A DNA stretch of 64,000 nt. Source: Archivesica marissinica (Eukaryota > Mollusca > Bivalvia > Venerida > Vesicomyidae). The stretch covers positions 18,839,973-18,903,972 of the forward strand of contig CM026386.1 of assembly GCA_014843695.1 (NCBI GenBank). The letters run 5' to 3'. A model generated the notes under the pieces. The model made no database searches. It was not told the origin of the DNA and saw nothing but the letters and a program-made list of their open reading frames with translations. Below, piece after piece: positions 33,981-45,021 of the stretch (position 1 is the stretch's first letter; every line of letters starts with the position of its first letter). The position numbers and the translations under genes were made by a program.

Positions 33981-34187
33981 TGGAAGTCGTGATAGCGCAG
34001 TCGTAGAGCGTTCGCTTCAGGTGCGAAAGGCCAGGAGTTCGAGCCCCGCTGGAGCCGTTACGATTGTGCCAATAGGAAATGCATTTAAATTCCACTGTGC
34101 CTCTTCTCTCTCCCTCGTGGTGATGGAATCCAGCAGTAATGATGTCTCGAGAGTGATTAATATAAGTTGTAAGAATTTGTTTCGTGA
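33981..34187 (+). mobile_element. SINE-1 (interval 1, shared)
   Basis: TAGCGCAGTCGTAG A box, GAGTTCGAGCCCC B box, body and tail A ending abruptly at TTTCGTGACC. Directly followed (34188-34255) by a minus-strand tRNA-like head fragment (CTCCGTGGTCGAGTGGTTAA on the minus strand). Both are present in interval 2. Confidence 0.88.
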
Positions 34188-34339
34188 CCATCAGAGTTGA
34201 TAGGTTACAGTGATATACAAGTCAGCGACCTTAACCACTCGACCACGGAGGCGGACTGAAAGGGACTAGAACGAAAGAAGACTTATATAGTTCCTCTCCC
34301 TAAATGGACTCATTTATTGTTGGTTTTAATCGTCTCTCT

Positions 34340-34632
34340 TTTCTACCCGGAAATTACACGTGCATTTATCCAATCGACACGTGTCTCAATTAATTAAAGG
34401 TAGGCCTAGTAATGCTTTAATAATCGAACCGTTTAAATCTAAAAGTATTCTAATTAATTATGATGTCCAAATTAATAATCAACTGACCACGCGTCTATAT
34501 TACTAATTAGTGTCGCGCTTCAAGAGGAAATTGTTGCCACGTGGTGTAATTAATACTTAACCACGTGATCGTGCCATGTGATTTTGTTCCGTACCAAACA
34601 TTATAAAACTGAACGTCGACACTTGTTTGACA
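34340..34632 (+). promoter_or_regulatory. Promoter of RASSF-like copy 2
   Basis: TATAAAA at 34602-34608 and four perfect CACGTG E-boxes at 34357-34362, 34378-34383, 34538-34543 and 34562-34567. The sequence is almost identical to the promoter of copy 3 and clearly more distant from that of copy 1, where the same four sites are nevertheless kept (one as CATGTG). Confidence 0.75.
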
Positions 34633-34765
34633 TCAAATTCACTTTGATTCCTTGCAATTCACTGACGAGTATATACATATATATCTGATACCTGGCATTA
34701 GTATACCGTGTCTTCAACAAAGAGCAGAACGTACCCGGCATATACACACACTATTATATAGAAAG
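34633..34765 (+). other. Inferred noncoding exon 1 of RASSF-like copy 2
   Basis: Start inferred from the TATA box; the donor is GAAAG|GTAGG at 34765/34766. The intron would extend to 36027, ending in ATATCTTCAG. It contains a CRE-like TGACGTCA near 35616 (also in copy 3) and a tail-side SINE-3 fragment at 35665-35745. Confidence 0.6.
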
Positions 34766-36027
34766 GTAGGATTGTTCATATATTGTAAACATATATTTTA
34801 AAGAGGATATTTGTTTGTTTCAGTGAATTATCGAATTATATTTCACGGAATGAACATTGAAATCATTATGATCACGAGGTGCACGAGGTGCAACGAGTGC
34901 TAATAATAGCTGTCTATGTTCATGAGCGAACTATTATTCAATCATTCACTTAAGCAAGCATATTTTCGTTTTCTTTTAGACTGTAACATATTTTAATGAT
35001 AGAAAACGCTGCAACCACAGACACAAGACACACATTATTGCATTTCCTGCTCTTCACGATGAAACAATGTGCCATGCTGGTGTTATTTGACCGATTTCCA
35101 ATGAAACGTATTTGTTGATAGAATAAGGTGTTCCGGTCGGGACGACAAGGGCATATCAGTGATCTAGTGTCTCGTCGATGTTACTGCATGCATGTTTCAT
35201 TTCCGTTGGTTGCCTTTAGTAAACATTACTTACTATATGACCATAGGGCCAAACAAATTTAACTTGTGTCGTGTGCGCAACTGCACTAGAATGTCGTGTT
35301 TAGATGACGATAAATGACACCAGAAGAGACGTCATACATGACGCAACATACATCATGAGTTCTAAAACGTTCGTGTTGACAACATTTCAACATGCTGCGG
35401 CTAGGTACCACACGTGCAAAGCAGTTAGATAGAAACTGTGTTATGCCACTTCTGTATATTTATATACGTGTATTTAGAAAAATATGGATGCTGAAACATG
35501 TGCATGTCACTACTTAAGGGGGTGCAGCCTTTCATATATTCGTTACTATTTAGTATATTTGTTCAATATATTCCTAGCACTGATTTTCACATGTTTGGTA
35601 GATGCATTGTGTATGACGTCACAAATGTGGACACAACCATGTGGTGAATTGTACTCTATCTATGTCATGTGTGTGTGTGTTTTACGATTATGTATCGTCG
35701 TTACCTGTTGCCCATATGAGCGATGCCTTCTGAATAGATGAGTCATTGCCATATAGCAGAAATACGACTACTTGTAAAAACGAATTAACTAATTATATAG
35801 TGATTACTTTAAAACGTTTTTTAACAACTTCACTAAATCCTGTATTCATATTACACACATTTAACGGACGTAAACAAACTATTTGTTTAGTAGATTGGTT
35901 TTCCTTATGTTGCTTTCAATGTGATATGCATAAAAGAAAGACATGCATGTTCTATTAATCTTGTTTTATTGAATATATGAGTTTTCATTCAGACTTTATT
36001 AAGATATATATATATATATATCTTCAG

Positions 36028-37074
36028 ATGAAGGAAGAAACTAGTGTCACGATTACGACCAACGGACATGAGATGCAATATAGCATTTCAAAGAACACAA
36101 CTTGCAATGACGTCATCAAAATGGCGAGCAGAACATTAGCAACTGATAACACAAAATCTTACGCTGTTTTTCAATCGGTCTTTGGTATGCATACTATACT
36201 TCATGGACAGACTAAACTTTTGAAACAGGTTCGATCGTGGAGTGTTAACAGGCACAACTTCCATCTCGAAATGAAACAGGTCGACAAGCTGAAATCCAAA
36301 ATGGCGTCTGTGTCACGTGCCAAGTTGAAGCTACAGCGTCTGAGAGATCGGATTATGAAACATGAAAAGAAAAGCGACCAGACATTTGAAGCATATCTCC
36401 ATAACAACCTCGCTGGATATATCGCTAACAAAGACAATAAACTTTATGAAAAGAACATTTCAGTCGTCGAAGAGTTTGCTAAGCTAGAACTGAAACGACC
36501 AGAGGTTTCTGGAAAGATTAAATTGCTGAACCGATACCTCCATGATTCGTTAGAGAATAACAATATCTGCGACTCTGTTTGTGATGAATTGTATCTTCCG
36601 ATTAGAACAGTGGGTGATGGAAGCGAAGACGAGTCTCTTAGCGATATGGAAAGACTTCAAGGTGACGGTGAAGATATTGACGATTTTGACTCAAGCGCTG
36701 CTGACGGATGTTGTTTGAACAAGGGATTCATCTCTGATTTAAGTTTTGACACAACAATGCTTTCAGACAATACAGATGAGCTAAATGTGTGTATAATTTA
36801 TGATTACGGCGAAACGATCGCAAGTGATAATGAAAGTGCGTTTGAAGATGACAGTGATTTTGACAGCGTATGTGATTTAGAAAGAAACATCACCACTGAT
36901 GATGTAGAAGATACTCTAGTGAAGATGAACACAATAAAATCCATGTTTAGCAATGGAGATCTTAATGCTAGGATTGTCGAGGAGGAATTGCTGGACAGTT
37001 TTATGAATACGCTTTTGTATAATGATGACAGTGATGAAGGCATGAGTTCAGCTGACAGCTATCTTGAATATTAA
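36028..37074 (+). CDS. RASSF-like protein, copy 2, hybrid gene
   Basis: A 348-residue protein with the same architecture as copy 1: RA domain ~5-84, basic coiled-coil-like segment ~88-116, acidic tail from ~205. The start is the ATG immediately after the CTTCAG acceptor. The gene is mosaic. Up to about codon 55 (36028-36192) it matches copy 3 with only a few differences (HEMQYSISKN, KSYAVFQSVFGMH). From there on it matches copy 1 (LHGQTKLLKQ, QVDKLKSKMA) and shares copy 1's length and C-terminus (SADSYLEY). The switch coincides with the shared TTTGGTATGCAT. One private change turns the conserved W-G pair of the RA domain into W-S (residue 72), which may weaken the domain. No stop or frameshift is present, so it may be functional. 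It is expected to be expressed like copy 3, whose promoter it carries. Confidence 0.8.
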   Translation: MKEETSVTITTNGHEMQYSISKNTTCNDVIKMASRTLATDNTKSYAVFQSVFGMHTILHGQTKLLKQVRSWSVNRHNFHLEMKQVDKLKSKMASVSRAKLKLQRLRDRIMKHEKKSDQTFEAYLHNNLAGYIANKDNKLYEKNISVVEEFAKLELKRPEVSGKIKLLNRYLHDSLENNNICDSVCDELYLPIRTVGDGSEDESLSDMERLQGDGEDIDDFDSSAADGCCLNKGFISDLSFDTTMLSDNTDELNVCIIYDYGETIASDNESAFEDDSDFDSVCDLERNITTDDVEDTLVKMNTIKSMFSNGDLNARIVEEELLDSFMNTLLYNDDSDEGMSSADSYLEY

Positions 37075-37181
37075 TTAATCACGTAACCAATACTTCCAAA
37101 ATATTTTGTGTTATATTGTTGAAAGAAATGAGTTCCGCGGTGCCAACCATATCCAACCGTAGGGTCAAAATTACAGTTTAC

Positions 37182-37418
37182 GCATGATTAGTGTTAGCGG
37201 GCACGCTTCTCACCGATGCAACCCGGGTTCGATCCTCGGGCAAGGAAGTATGTGAGATGGTATGATGATCGCCAGATCGGACCGGTGGGTTTTCTCCGGG
37301 TACTTCGGTTTCCTCCTACACGAATTACCACGTTTACGCTTTCATCTGCGCCAACGAGAGTGATTAATATAAGTTGTTAAAACTTTCTTCGCAATCGTTG
37401 TAAAATTTAAAAGTTAAA
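37182..37418 (+). mobile_element. SINE-2 in the 3' flank of copy 2
   Basis: Same insertion and same head deletion as at 27326, with small differences. Its tail again places AATAAA-like sequence shortly after the gene. Confidence 0.88.
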
Positions 37419-37861
37419 AAAGTAAATAGTGTTGCACACGTGTAGCACCGTTAAACGTCATATCTCCTCTATACGTCATAAGACCGATAAACGTAACCGC
37501 AAAACGTCAGAAAAAATATGCAATACGTCAAATAAAAAGAAATTCCGTTAAACGTCATATACATTTCCGGTAAAGGTCATAAACAATTGTAAATTCTTTA
37601 TAATGCAGGCATATTTTGCTAATTTAAGTGCTCTTGAGTTTTGTTTCATTTATAAATCAGACACTTGCAGTTCAGGCCGGAACTCGTACGGAAGCGTAAA
37701 TTAAAATACAAGTTGTGTATTTCTACGTCGGTATGTAAATACAACTAAAACGAAGCACTTATACTGGTATGTTTTATATGACGTATTGCGCATTTTTTAT
37801 GACGGTTACGAGAAATGAATATACCAGTATTATGTTTTATGTCTGAAAACACAACAACATA

Positions 37862-38057
37862 CAGTTTACATCCGTTATGTCGAATTCCGTAGGACCGAAC
37901 AAAATACTTCGACATAACCGAAGTTTGACTTAACGAAATTCGATATAAACATATCCAGTTATATGTAAAATGATAGTGTCTAAAACGGGACTTTGATCCG
38001 ACTTCGAGATAACCGGATAATTCGACATAACCGACTTTGACATAACGGATGTAGACA
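37862..38057. mobile_element. TIR MITE (interval 2)
   Basis: Duplicate of the MITE at 28014: TA|CAGTTTACATCCGTTATG at one end; the other end has decayed (GGATGTAGACATTATA). Confidence 0.75.
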
Positions 38058-38079
38058 TTATATGGGAAAGGTTGAGCTT

Positions 38080-38367
38080 AGCTTTGCGATTGATGTTGTT
38101 ATATTAAATGTTGCTATGCATATATTAGCTTTGCGATTGATGTTGTTATATTAAATGTTGCTATGCATATATTAGCTTTGCGATTGATGTTGTTATATTA
38201 AATGTTGCTATGCATATATTAGCTTTGCGATTGATGTTGTTATATTAAATGTTGCTATGCATATATTAGCTTTGCGATTGATGTTGTTATATTAAATGTT
38301 GCTATGCATATATTAGCTTTGCGATTGATGTTGTTATATTAAATGTTGCTATGCATATATTAGCTTT
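38080..38367. repeat. 47 bp tandem repeat, 6 copies (interval 2)
   Basis: Same unit as at 28231 but six copies instead of three, so copy number changed after the segmental duplication. Confidence 0.95.
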
Positions 38368-38581
38368 GGTTGTGTTGTTTTTTGTTGTTGTTTTATGCAT
38401 TATTTGTTTTGTTACTGAATTGATATTATATATTGTGTACATGTTTTGTATAGGTACATGTTATAGAAGATGTGTAGAAATTAAAAAACATGAAACATAC
38501 ATGCATTGTTACGTCGAATATTAAACACTACTTAAGTTCACATTAGATCTGGTCTGGAGGTTATAAAACTTTCTCCAATCT

Positions 38582-39391
38582 CAAACTCAGTCTCAAGTTT
38601 CTGATTTGTTCAACTGACAGTAAAACTCAGTCTCAAGCTTCTGATTGGTTCTGCTGACAGTAAAACTCAGTCTCAAGCTTCAGATTGGTTCAGCTGACAG
38701 TAAAACTCAGTGTCAAGCTTCTGATTGGTTCTGCTGACAGTATAACTCAGTCTCAAGCTTCTGATTGGTTGAGCTGACAGTAAAACTCAGTGTCAAGCTT
38801 CTGATTGGTTCTGCTGACAGTACAACTCAGTCTCAAGCTTCAGATTGGTTCTGCTGATAGTAACACTCAGTCTCAAGCTTCTGATTGATTCTGCTGACAG
38901 TAAAATTCAGTCTCAAGCCTCTGATTGGTTCAACTGACAGTAAGACTCAGTCCCAAGCTTCTGATTGGTTCAGCTGACTGTAAAACTCAGTCTCAAGCTT
39001 CTGATTGGTTCAACTGACAGTAAGACTCAGTCTCAAGCTTCTGATTGGTTCAGCTGACAGTAAAACTCAGTCTCAAGCTTCTGATTGGTTCAGCTGACAG
39101 TAAAACTCAGTATCAAGCTTCTGATTGGTTCAGCTGACAGTAAGACTCAGTTTCAAGCTTCTGATTGGTTCAGCTGACAGAAAAACTCAGTCCCAAGCTT
39201 CTGATTGGTTCAACTGACAGTATGACTCAGTCTCAAGCTGCTGATTGGTTCAGCTGACAGTAACACTCAGTCTCAAGCTTCTGATTGGTTCAGCTGACAG
39301 TAAAACTCAGTCTCAAGCTTTAGATTGGTTCAGCTGACAGTAGAACTCAGTCTCAAGCTTATGATTGGTTCAGCTGACAGTAACACTCAGA
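38582..39391. repeat. 40 bp minisatellite, ~20 units (interval 2)
   Basis: Same unit as 28562-29170, about five units longer. ATTGG recurs every 40 bp and many units contain CAGCTG. Confidence 0.95.
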
Positions 39392-39639
39392 ATCATCCAA
39401 TCAACTCACTTCAATTTGAGTTTGAGATATGAGCACATATAAGTTTTATAACCTCGGGCACACTTGTTCACTGCCAATGAGCGACACTGTTGGTGTTTAT
39501 ATTACCTCCCTTGCACAGAAAGTCCGATTTATCCCGAAATGCATAAGAGTCATTTTAGTTGGAATCCTTTTTTTTACTGTTACTGTTAATAATAATCAGA
39601 TGTCGCGGAATCATATCAAACTCATGCTAATGATTGGGA

Positions 39640-39722
39640 AATAGCAGTCAGTTATCTTCCTTGGCATCCGCTAGGGGCGCCACTGTACCCGGTCCTGGAA
39701 TTCTCGCAGAATAAACAGCATT
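39640..39722. other. ~80 bp sequence unique to interval 2
   Basis: GC-richer than its surroundings (TAGGGGCGCCACTGTACCCG) and absent at the corresponding place in interval 1 (~29400). Origin not recognised. Confidence 0.45.
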
Positions 39723-39726
39723 AACG

Positions 39727-40180
39727 GAATCTTATCAAAATCATGCTAATGAATTGGAAAGGAGGAATGTAAGGAGGGAATCTTATCATGCTAATGAATT
39801 GGAAAGGAGGAATGTAAGGAGGGAATCTTATCATGCTAATGAATTGGAAAGGAGGAATGCAAGGAGGGAATCTTATCATGCTAATTAATTGGAAAGGAGG
39901 AATGTAAGGAGGGAATCGTATCATGCTAATGAATTGGAAAGGAGGAATGTAAGGAGGGAATCGTATCATGCTAATGAATTGGAAAGGAGGAATGTAAGGA
40001 GGGAATCTTATCATGCTAATTAATTGGAAAGGAGGAATGTAAGGAGGGAATCGTATCATGATAATGAATTGGAAAGGAGGAATGTAAGGAGGGAATCGTA
40101 TCATGCTAATGAACTGGAAAGGAGGAATGTAAGGAGGGAATCTTATCATGTTAATTAATTGAAGGAAGTGTGGAAGGAGG
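39727..40180. repeat. 45 bp minisatellite, ~10 units (interval 2)
   Basis: Unit TCTTATCATGCTAATGAATT GGAAAGGAGGAATGTAAGGA GGGAA. Interval 1 has only two units, so this array expanded (or contracted in interval 1) after duplication. It reads as an open frame on the minus strand because 45 is divisible by three. Confidence 0.95.
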
Positions 40181-40719
40181 GAGAATTCCAAGAACGATAT
40201 ATCTTACGCCATACAATTATACGTATGATGCTACATTTGGTAATCTGGAAAACACAGCCATGACAGTTAATTCCTACGAGATTTAACACTTCACATTATA
40301 CGGTTCAATTTTTCATTTAACGACTCAGGAGGATGTTCAACAATCAAAACACATGAGTCAAAAGCCAGGAAGTCTTAATTGCATTCTGGGACCGCGCGAG
40401 ATCACGTGTGTCTCTGTAATGGGAGAGAATTGCACATTTTGATCCTGTTATGATGCAACTGCAGGAGAACCATGCATTTATTTCGATCTTTATGTCTGAT
40501 TCTTTTGACAACAGTTCGTGAATTGCAATTTGTCTGAGAACATGTCATGATATTTGAGGGTTTTTCTCTGAACAGTAATCATTTATATGAACCGTTTACT
40601 ACTCTCCTTAAATGGTAAAAACACTGCAAACATTTCTCTCTACTCTAAGTGTAAAACCGACAAGAATGTAGAAGAAAGAGAAGATTTATGAGAAGGTAGC
40701 GCAGGAAGACAGGGATAAA

Positions 40720-41019
40720 GTGTGTGTATTTTACGTTTATTTATCGTCGCTACCGGTTGCCCATATGAGCGACGCCTCCTGAAGAGATAGGTCATTTTAG
40801 ATATTCGGAGGATAGTGCAATGATACAGACAGAGACCCATTCCAGAGTCTCCTCTGGTTCTTTTACGTGCACGGTGTACATCACCGACACGAGACCTCGA
40901 TTTATCGTCCCATCTGAAAGATTGTTAATTTTATTAAGGTCAGTCGGGGGATCAAACCTGCGATCCCTGGTTTACCAGTCCAGCGTGTTAGCTCTGGACA
41001 ACAGATCCGTCTCTGTGAA
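40720..41019 (-). mobile_element. SINE-3 (interval 2)
   Basis: Counterpart of 30246-30545, with tail B and a slightly mutated head (TTGTCCAGAGCTAACACGCT on the minus strand). Confidence 0.9.
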
Positions 41020-41029
41020 AGGGACTAAC

Positions 41030-41155
41030 TAATAAGTTTATTTAAAGTCGCCACCGCATAAATGCATTTAGGAGACTGAGTTTTCTAAGAAAATTAAAAT
41101 ACTCATCATCTAAAAGTGATGGTTTTGTCTATCGCAATTATCATAACTAGATGTT
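41030..41155 (-). mobile_element. Tail B-type element (interval 2)
   Basis: Counterpart of 30556-30690, with the GTCGCC...GGCGAC-like hairpin and TTAAATAAAC end on the minus strand. Confidence 0.6.
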
Positions 41156-41164
41156 TAGAAATCA

Positions 41165-41310
41165 GTTTCCCCTCAACGCAGTAGGTTTGAATCCTACTGG
41201 TGGTGTCCAGAGGTGTCTATCCAGCTGGACTGGTTTGCTGAAGCTGGGTGGTTCTACCGGGGATACCCAACCAGACATGACACAGTACTCAGAGGCCCCC
41301 TGGGTGTTCA
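41165..41310 (+). mobile_element. SINE-4-like element without head repeat (interval 2)
   Basis: GTAGGTTTGAATCCTACTGG and body as in 30707-30965, but the triplicated A-box segment is absent. Confidence 0.65.
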
Positions 41311-41482
41311 TCAATACATACAAATCACACACTTTAGCTACTATAATGATTCCAGATCAAAACTCCGCGTTTGATACATTTAACAATATTCGTCATACAG
41401 TTTTGACCTAACATGCACCAATCAATACTAGAATGTTCCACACACAAGCAACAACCATATTGGTACACAGATAACATGCAAT

Positions 41483-41668
41483 TTATTTAAATTTACTTAA
41501 CGTCGCTACAGGTTGTCCATTTGAGCGACGGACGGTTTACCTAACAGCATGTTAGGACAGGCTCCAGCGGTTAACCAGTACTTGGCGCACCAACCTCCTT
41601 AAGAAACTGCCACACTTTTCACATAAAAAGACACGGTCTGAGCGGGGTTCGAACCCGTGCCAGTCAAC
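41483..41668 (-). mobile_element. SINE-6 (interval 2)
   Basis: Counterpart of 31131-31318, with GGGTTCGAACCCCGC on the minus strand and the tail B-like 3' end. Confidence 0.75.
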
Positions 41669-41837
41669 ATAACAAACAGGAAGCACGGAGAATCATATAC
41701 AGCTATCACAAATACAAATACAAGGACCTCGGCAACTGACCAGCCGCTTGTCAATCAAACAAATCAATGGTCCAATCAGCTATCGTTATTTCACACACAC
41801 ATTCAGACAACGTCTATCTCTACATACTATCCTACGA

Positions 41838-43062
41838 AACTGAAACTGTTTAATTTGATAAAACGCCTAATTTTACACATAGTATATTCACTGGCGTTGT
41901 ACAATAGAAGTAAAATAAATATATAAACATGTACTTACATAAAAACATGAACAAAATTCTCGTTATGTACAAAAAGACATTGGTCTAAAAATAATTATGT
42001 TACCACATATTAACACATATTTGATCAATCATTATTATAAGCATAATTTTTGGTAAATTATATCATTGTTTCTAAAACCTTTTTTAACACTACACTAATT
42101 CTACAACTATCCTGTTCAGTCTGTCAATACATGAATGTTTTAAAACCATGAATAAAATGTTCTGAAGAACAATGTTTTAAGGTGTTTCTTAAACGTTTCT
42201 ACAGAATCCAAGTTTCTCAAATCTACGGGTAAAGTGTTCCATAGCTGTGGCCCTACTGTTTTGAAACTCCTGTCACCAAAGGTTTTTTGTTTGTTATACG
42301 GTACCTCATAACAACCAGTAACATCTGAAGATCTTAATCTACGTCTTGGTACCTTTTCAATTAATAACTCGGTAAGATACACAGGGGCATGGCCTTTTGC
42401 GGAACAGTTATACATTACAGTAAGAATTTTGAATTCAATTCTGGCCCTGATGGGAAGCCAGTGAAGTTGGTACAGTGCTTGTTTTGAACTATCATATTTC
42501 CTGAGCTTTAAAACAAGTTTAGCGCACATATTTTGTATTCATTTTTTTGATATCACATTTGGGAACACCAAATAGAATTCCATTGCAATAATCCAGATGC
42601 GAGATGACAAGTGATAACACCAGAATTTCAGTTGCTTCTTTGGTAAGGTATTTTCTAATATTATTTATTCTGAGAAAATTGAACATTGCGGTCTGACATT
42701 TTCGTTTGATGTGATCATTAAAACTGAGATTCTCGTCTAAATATGCACCAAGATACCTTATACAGCTCACAGATTTGATCTTGTCACTAGCAACGTTAAG
42801 TTCTGTTACTGAGCATATTTTGAGTTGATGTCTGCTCCCAAATAAGATGAATTCAGTTTTTGATGAGTTCATTTTGAGTTTGTTTTGCTTCATCCAGTTA
42901 TCGATGTTTAAAGCACAATTTTCAAGTTCTTGGATAGCTTGTTTTTCATTATCCTCAGATGTTGGTTTAAACATTTTGTTTGCTATGTGATCATCTGCAA
43001 ATCCATATAATGAAATTGACGGAGGGATTACACTGAACAATGTTCCGGCATAAGTCAAGTAG
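41838..43062 (-). pseudogene. Non-LTR reverse transcriptase, 3' half (CR1/L2-like)
   Basis: The minus strand encodes the C-terminal half of a LINE ORF2. From 43058 to 42519: GFADDH (catalytic Asp pair), KMNSSKTEFILFG, CIRYLGAYLDENLSFNDHIK and LVISHLDYCNGILFGVPKC. From 42529 to 42140 in another frame: LYQLHWLPIRARIEFKILTV, DRSFKTVGPQLWNTLPVDLR and TFKKHLKTLFFR. The two pieces join through a frameshift near 42525-42540. The upstream RT motifs and any ORF1 are missing, so the element is dead. LHWLP(I/V)RxRI and WNxLP are typical of CR1/L2/Rex-like elements (family knowledge). About 300 bp of possible 3' UTR follow to 41838. Confidence 0.88.
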
Positions 43063-43124
43063 AGCCAGGGCCCTAAACAAGTCAGTGTGCCAAAAAATCG
43101 AATAATACAGTGCAGTAACAGGAA

Positions 43125-43192
43125 GACCTCGGTTTAAAGTCCCCATCTTCAAGACTGTTAATTTTATTAGGGTCAGACGGGGGATCAAATTC
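43125..43192. mobile_element. SINE-3 fragment (interval 2)
   Basis: GAAGACCTCGGTTTAAAGTC to GGGTCAGACGGGGGATCAAA, a body segment of SINE-3. The counterpart is at 31962-32030, and the filler at 31476-31567 carries a third copy. Confidence 0.7.
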
Positions 43193-43902
43193 TTCGAAAT
43201 ATAAAGATTTGCTATGTACAAAATCAGTTAAGACTCGCTATATTTGCGAAACACATAATGAGTCATTTTAAACGTGAATAGCTGTTTACGTGAATATCCC
43301 TTTTGATGCATGTTATTTATTCCGCAGGTACATAAATACATAATTATATAAACGAAAATAAACTTACATCACAACGCTTGCATTTGATTTATAATCCAAT
43401 ATACACAGTTTGTGTATCAACCCGTATAGACAGCGATTGCTAATTTGCATAATTGTCAATCACAAATGCGCGGTTAATTCTCTGTCGTTCCTAACAATGT
43501 ATGCCACACAGTTTTCCCTACATATATCATATCACGTTCAACTAAATTATATAAATATAGAATGGTTTGATCTGTATCAACTATATCGTGAATCCCGTGA
43601 GCAATAAATATGACCTGATAATGTTCTCACGGTATTTTGTTAAAGCAGTCTTATTACCGTACGCAATAGCATGCTAGTAACTAATTGATTTTTGTCAATG
43701 TTTCAGTTTCTGTAGCCCAAACACTGACATTTATGTTATGTTATAGTTCGGGTTTTACGCCTGCATCAGCACCATTTCGGGCTATATCGCCGGCGGTACT
43801 TGGGTGCATCTACACTGACATTTATATGACAAGTAAAATTGAAAATGATTTATTTAGTCGATCCATACAACCACTTGGAAGTATCAACATGTATTGCTAA
43901 TT

Positions 43903-44182
43903 GATTTGTGGCGTATCCGTGGCCGAGTGGTTACGGTCGTTGATCTGAAACCACTTGCCCCTCACTGCTGTAGGTTCGAATCCCACTGTCCTAGTCTGGA
44001 GTATGGAAGCTATCCGGCTAGTTTGTGGAAGGTCGGTGGTTCTACCCCATTGCCCGCTTGCTCAGACTTGAACTGCTCGGATGGGAACCAGGGTTCTTAC
44101 TACACCAATACTGGTTGGAGAGTAGCCATACGACTTAAGCTGTTCGTGTGACCGTACTCTAACTAACCAAAAAAAAAAAACA
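43903..44182 (+). mobile_element. SINE-4 (interval 2)
   Basis: Counterpart of 33645-33925; TGGCCGAGTGGTTACGG and GGTTCGAATCCC boxes intact. The A-rich end is longer (AACCAAAAAAAAAAA). Confidence 0.88.
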
Positions 44183-44236
44183 TAACTAGTTGATTTTGGC
44201 AATAACTGTGTACGTTAACAAATGTAAAAAATATAG

Positions 44237-44443
44237 TGGAAGTCGTGATAGCGCAGTGGTAGATCGTTCGCTTCAGGTGCGAAAGGTCAGGAGTTCGAGC
44301 CCCGCTGGAGCCGTTACGAGTGTGCCAATAGGAAATGCATTTAAATTCCACATTGCTTCTTCTCTCTCCCTCGTGGTGATGGAATCCAGCAGTAATGATG
44401 TCTCGAGAGTGATTAATATAAGTTGTAAGAACTTGTTTCGTGA
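44237..44443 (+). mobile_element. SINE-1 (interval 2)
   Basis: Counterpart of 33981-34187, followed by the same minus-strand tRNA-head fragment (44444-44511). Confidence 0.88.
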
Positions 44444-44595
44444 CCATCAGAGTTGATAGGTTACAGTGATATACAAGTCAGCGACCTTAACCACTCGACC
44501 ACGGAGGCGGACTGAAAGGGACTAGAACGAAAGAAGACTTATATAGTTCCTCTCCCTAAATGGACTCATTTATTGTTGGTTTTAATCGTCTCTCT

Positions 44596-44888
44596 TTTCT
44601 ATCCGGAAATTACACGTGCATTTATCCAATCGACACGTGTCTCAATTAATTAAAGGTAGGCCTAGTAATGCTTTAATAATCGAACCGTTTAAATCTAAAA
44701 GTATTCTATTTAATTATGATGTCCAAATTAATAATCAACTGACCACGCGTCTATATTACTAATTAGTGTCGCGCTTCAAGAGGAAATTGTTGCCACGTGG
44801 TGTAATTAATACTTAACCACGTGATCGTGCCATGTGATTTTGTTCCGTACCAAACATTATAAAACTGAACGTCGACACTTGTTTGACA
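44596..44888 (+). promoter_or_regulatory. Promoter of RASSF-like copy 3
   Basis: TATAAAA at 44858-44864; CACGTG at 44613-44618, 44634-44639, 44794-44799 and 44818-44823. Almost identical to the promoter of copy 2. Confidence 0.75.
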
Positions 44889-45021
44889 TCAAATTCACTT
44901 TGATTCCTTGCAATTCACTGACGAGTTTATACATATATATCTGATACCTGGCATTAGTATACCGTGTCTTCAACAAAGAGCAGAACGTACCCGGCATATA
45001 CACACACTATTATATATAAAG
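44889..45021 (+). other. Inferred noncoding exon 1 of RASSF-like copy 3
   Basis: Start inferred from the TATA box; donor AAAG|GTAGG at 45021/45022. The intron would end at 46345 in TTCTTTAG. It contains a ~20 bp insertion near 45523-45544 relative to copy 2, a GT run near 45966-46002 and a SINE-3 tail fragment at about 45985-46070. Confidence 0.6.

Noticed and set aside
33934..34200. 88-codon open frames on both strands (and at 44190-44456)
   Set aside because: Lie inside SINE-1 copies; recur wherever the SINE does.
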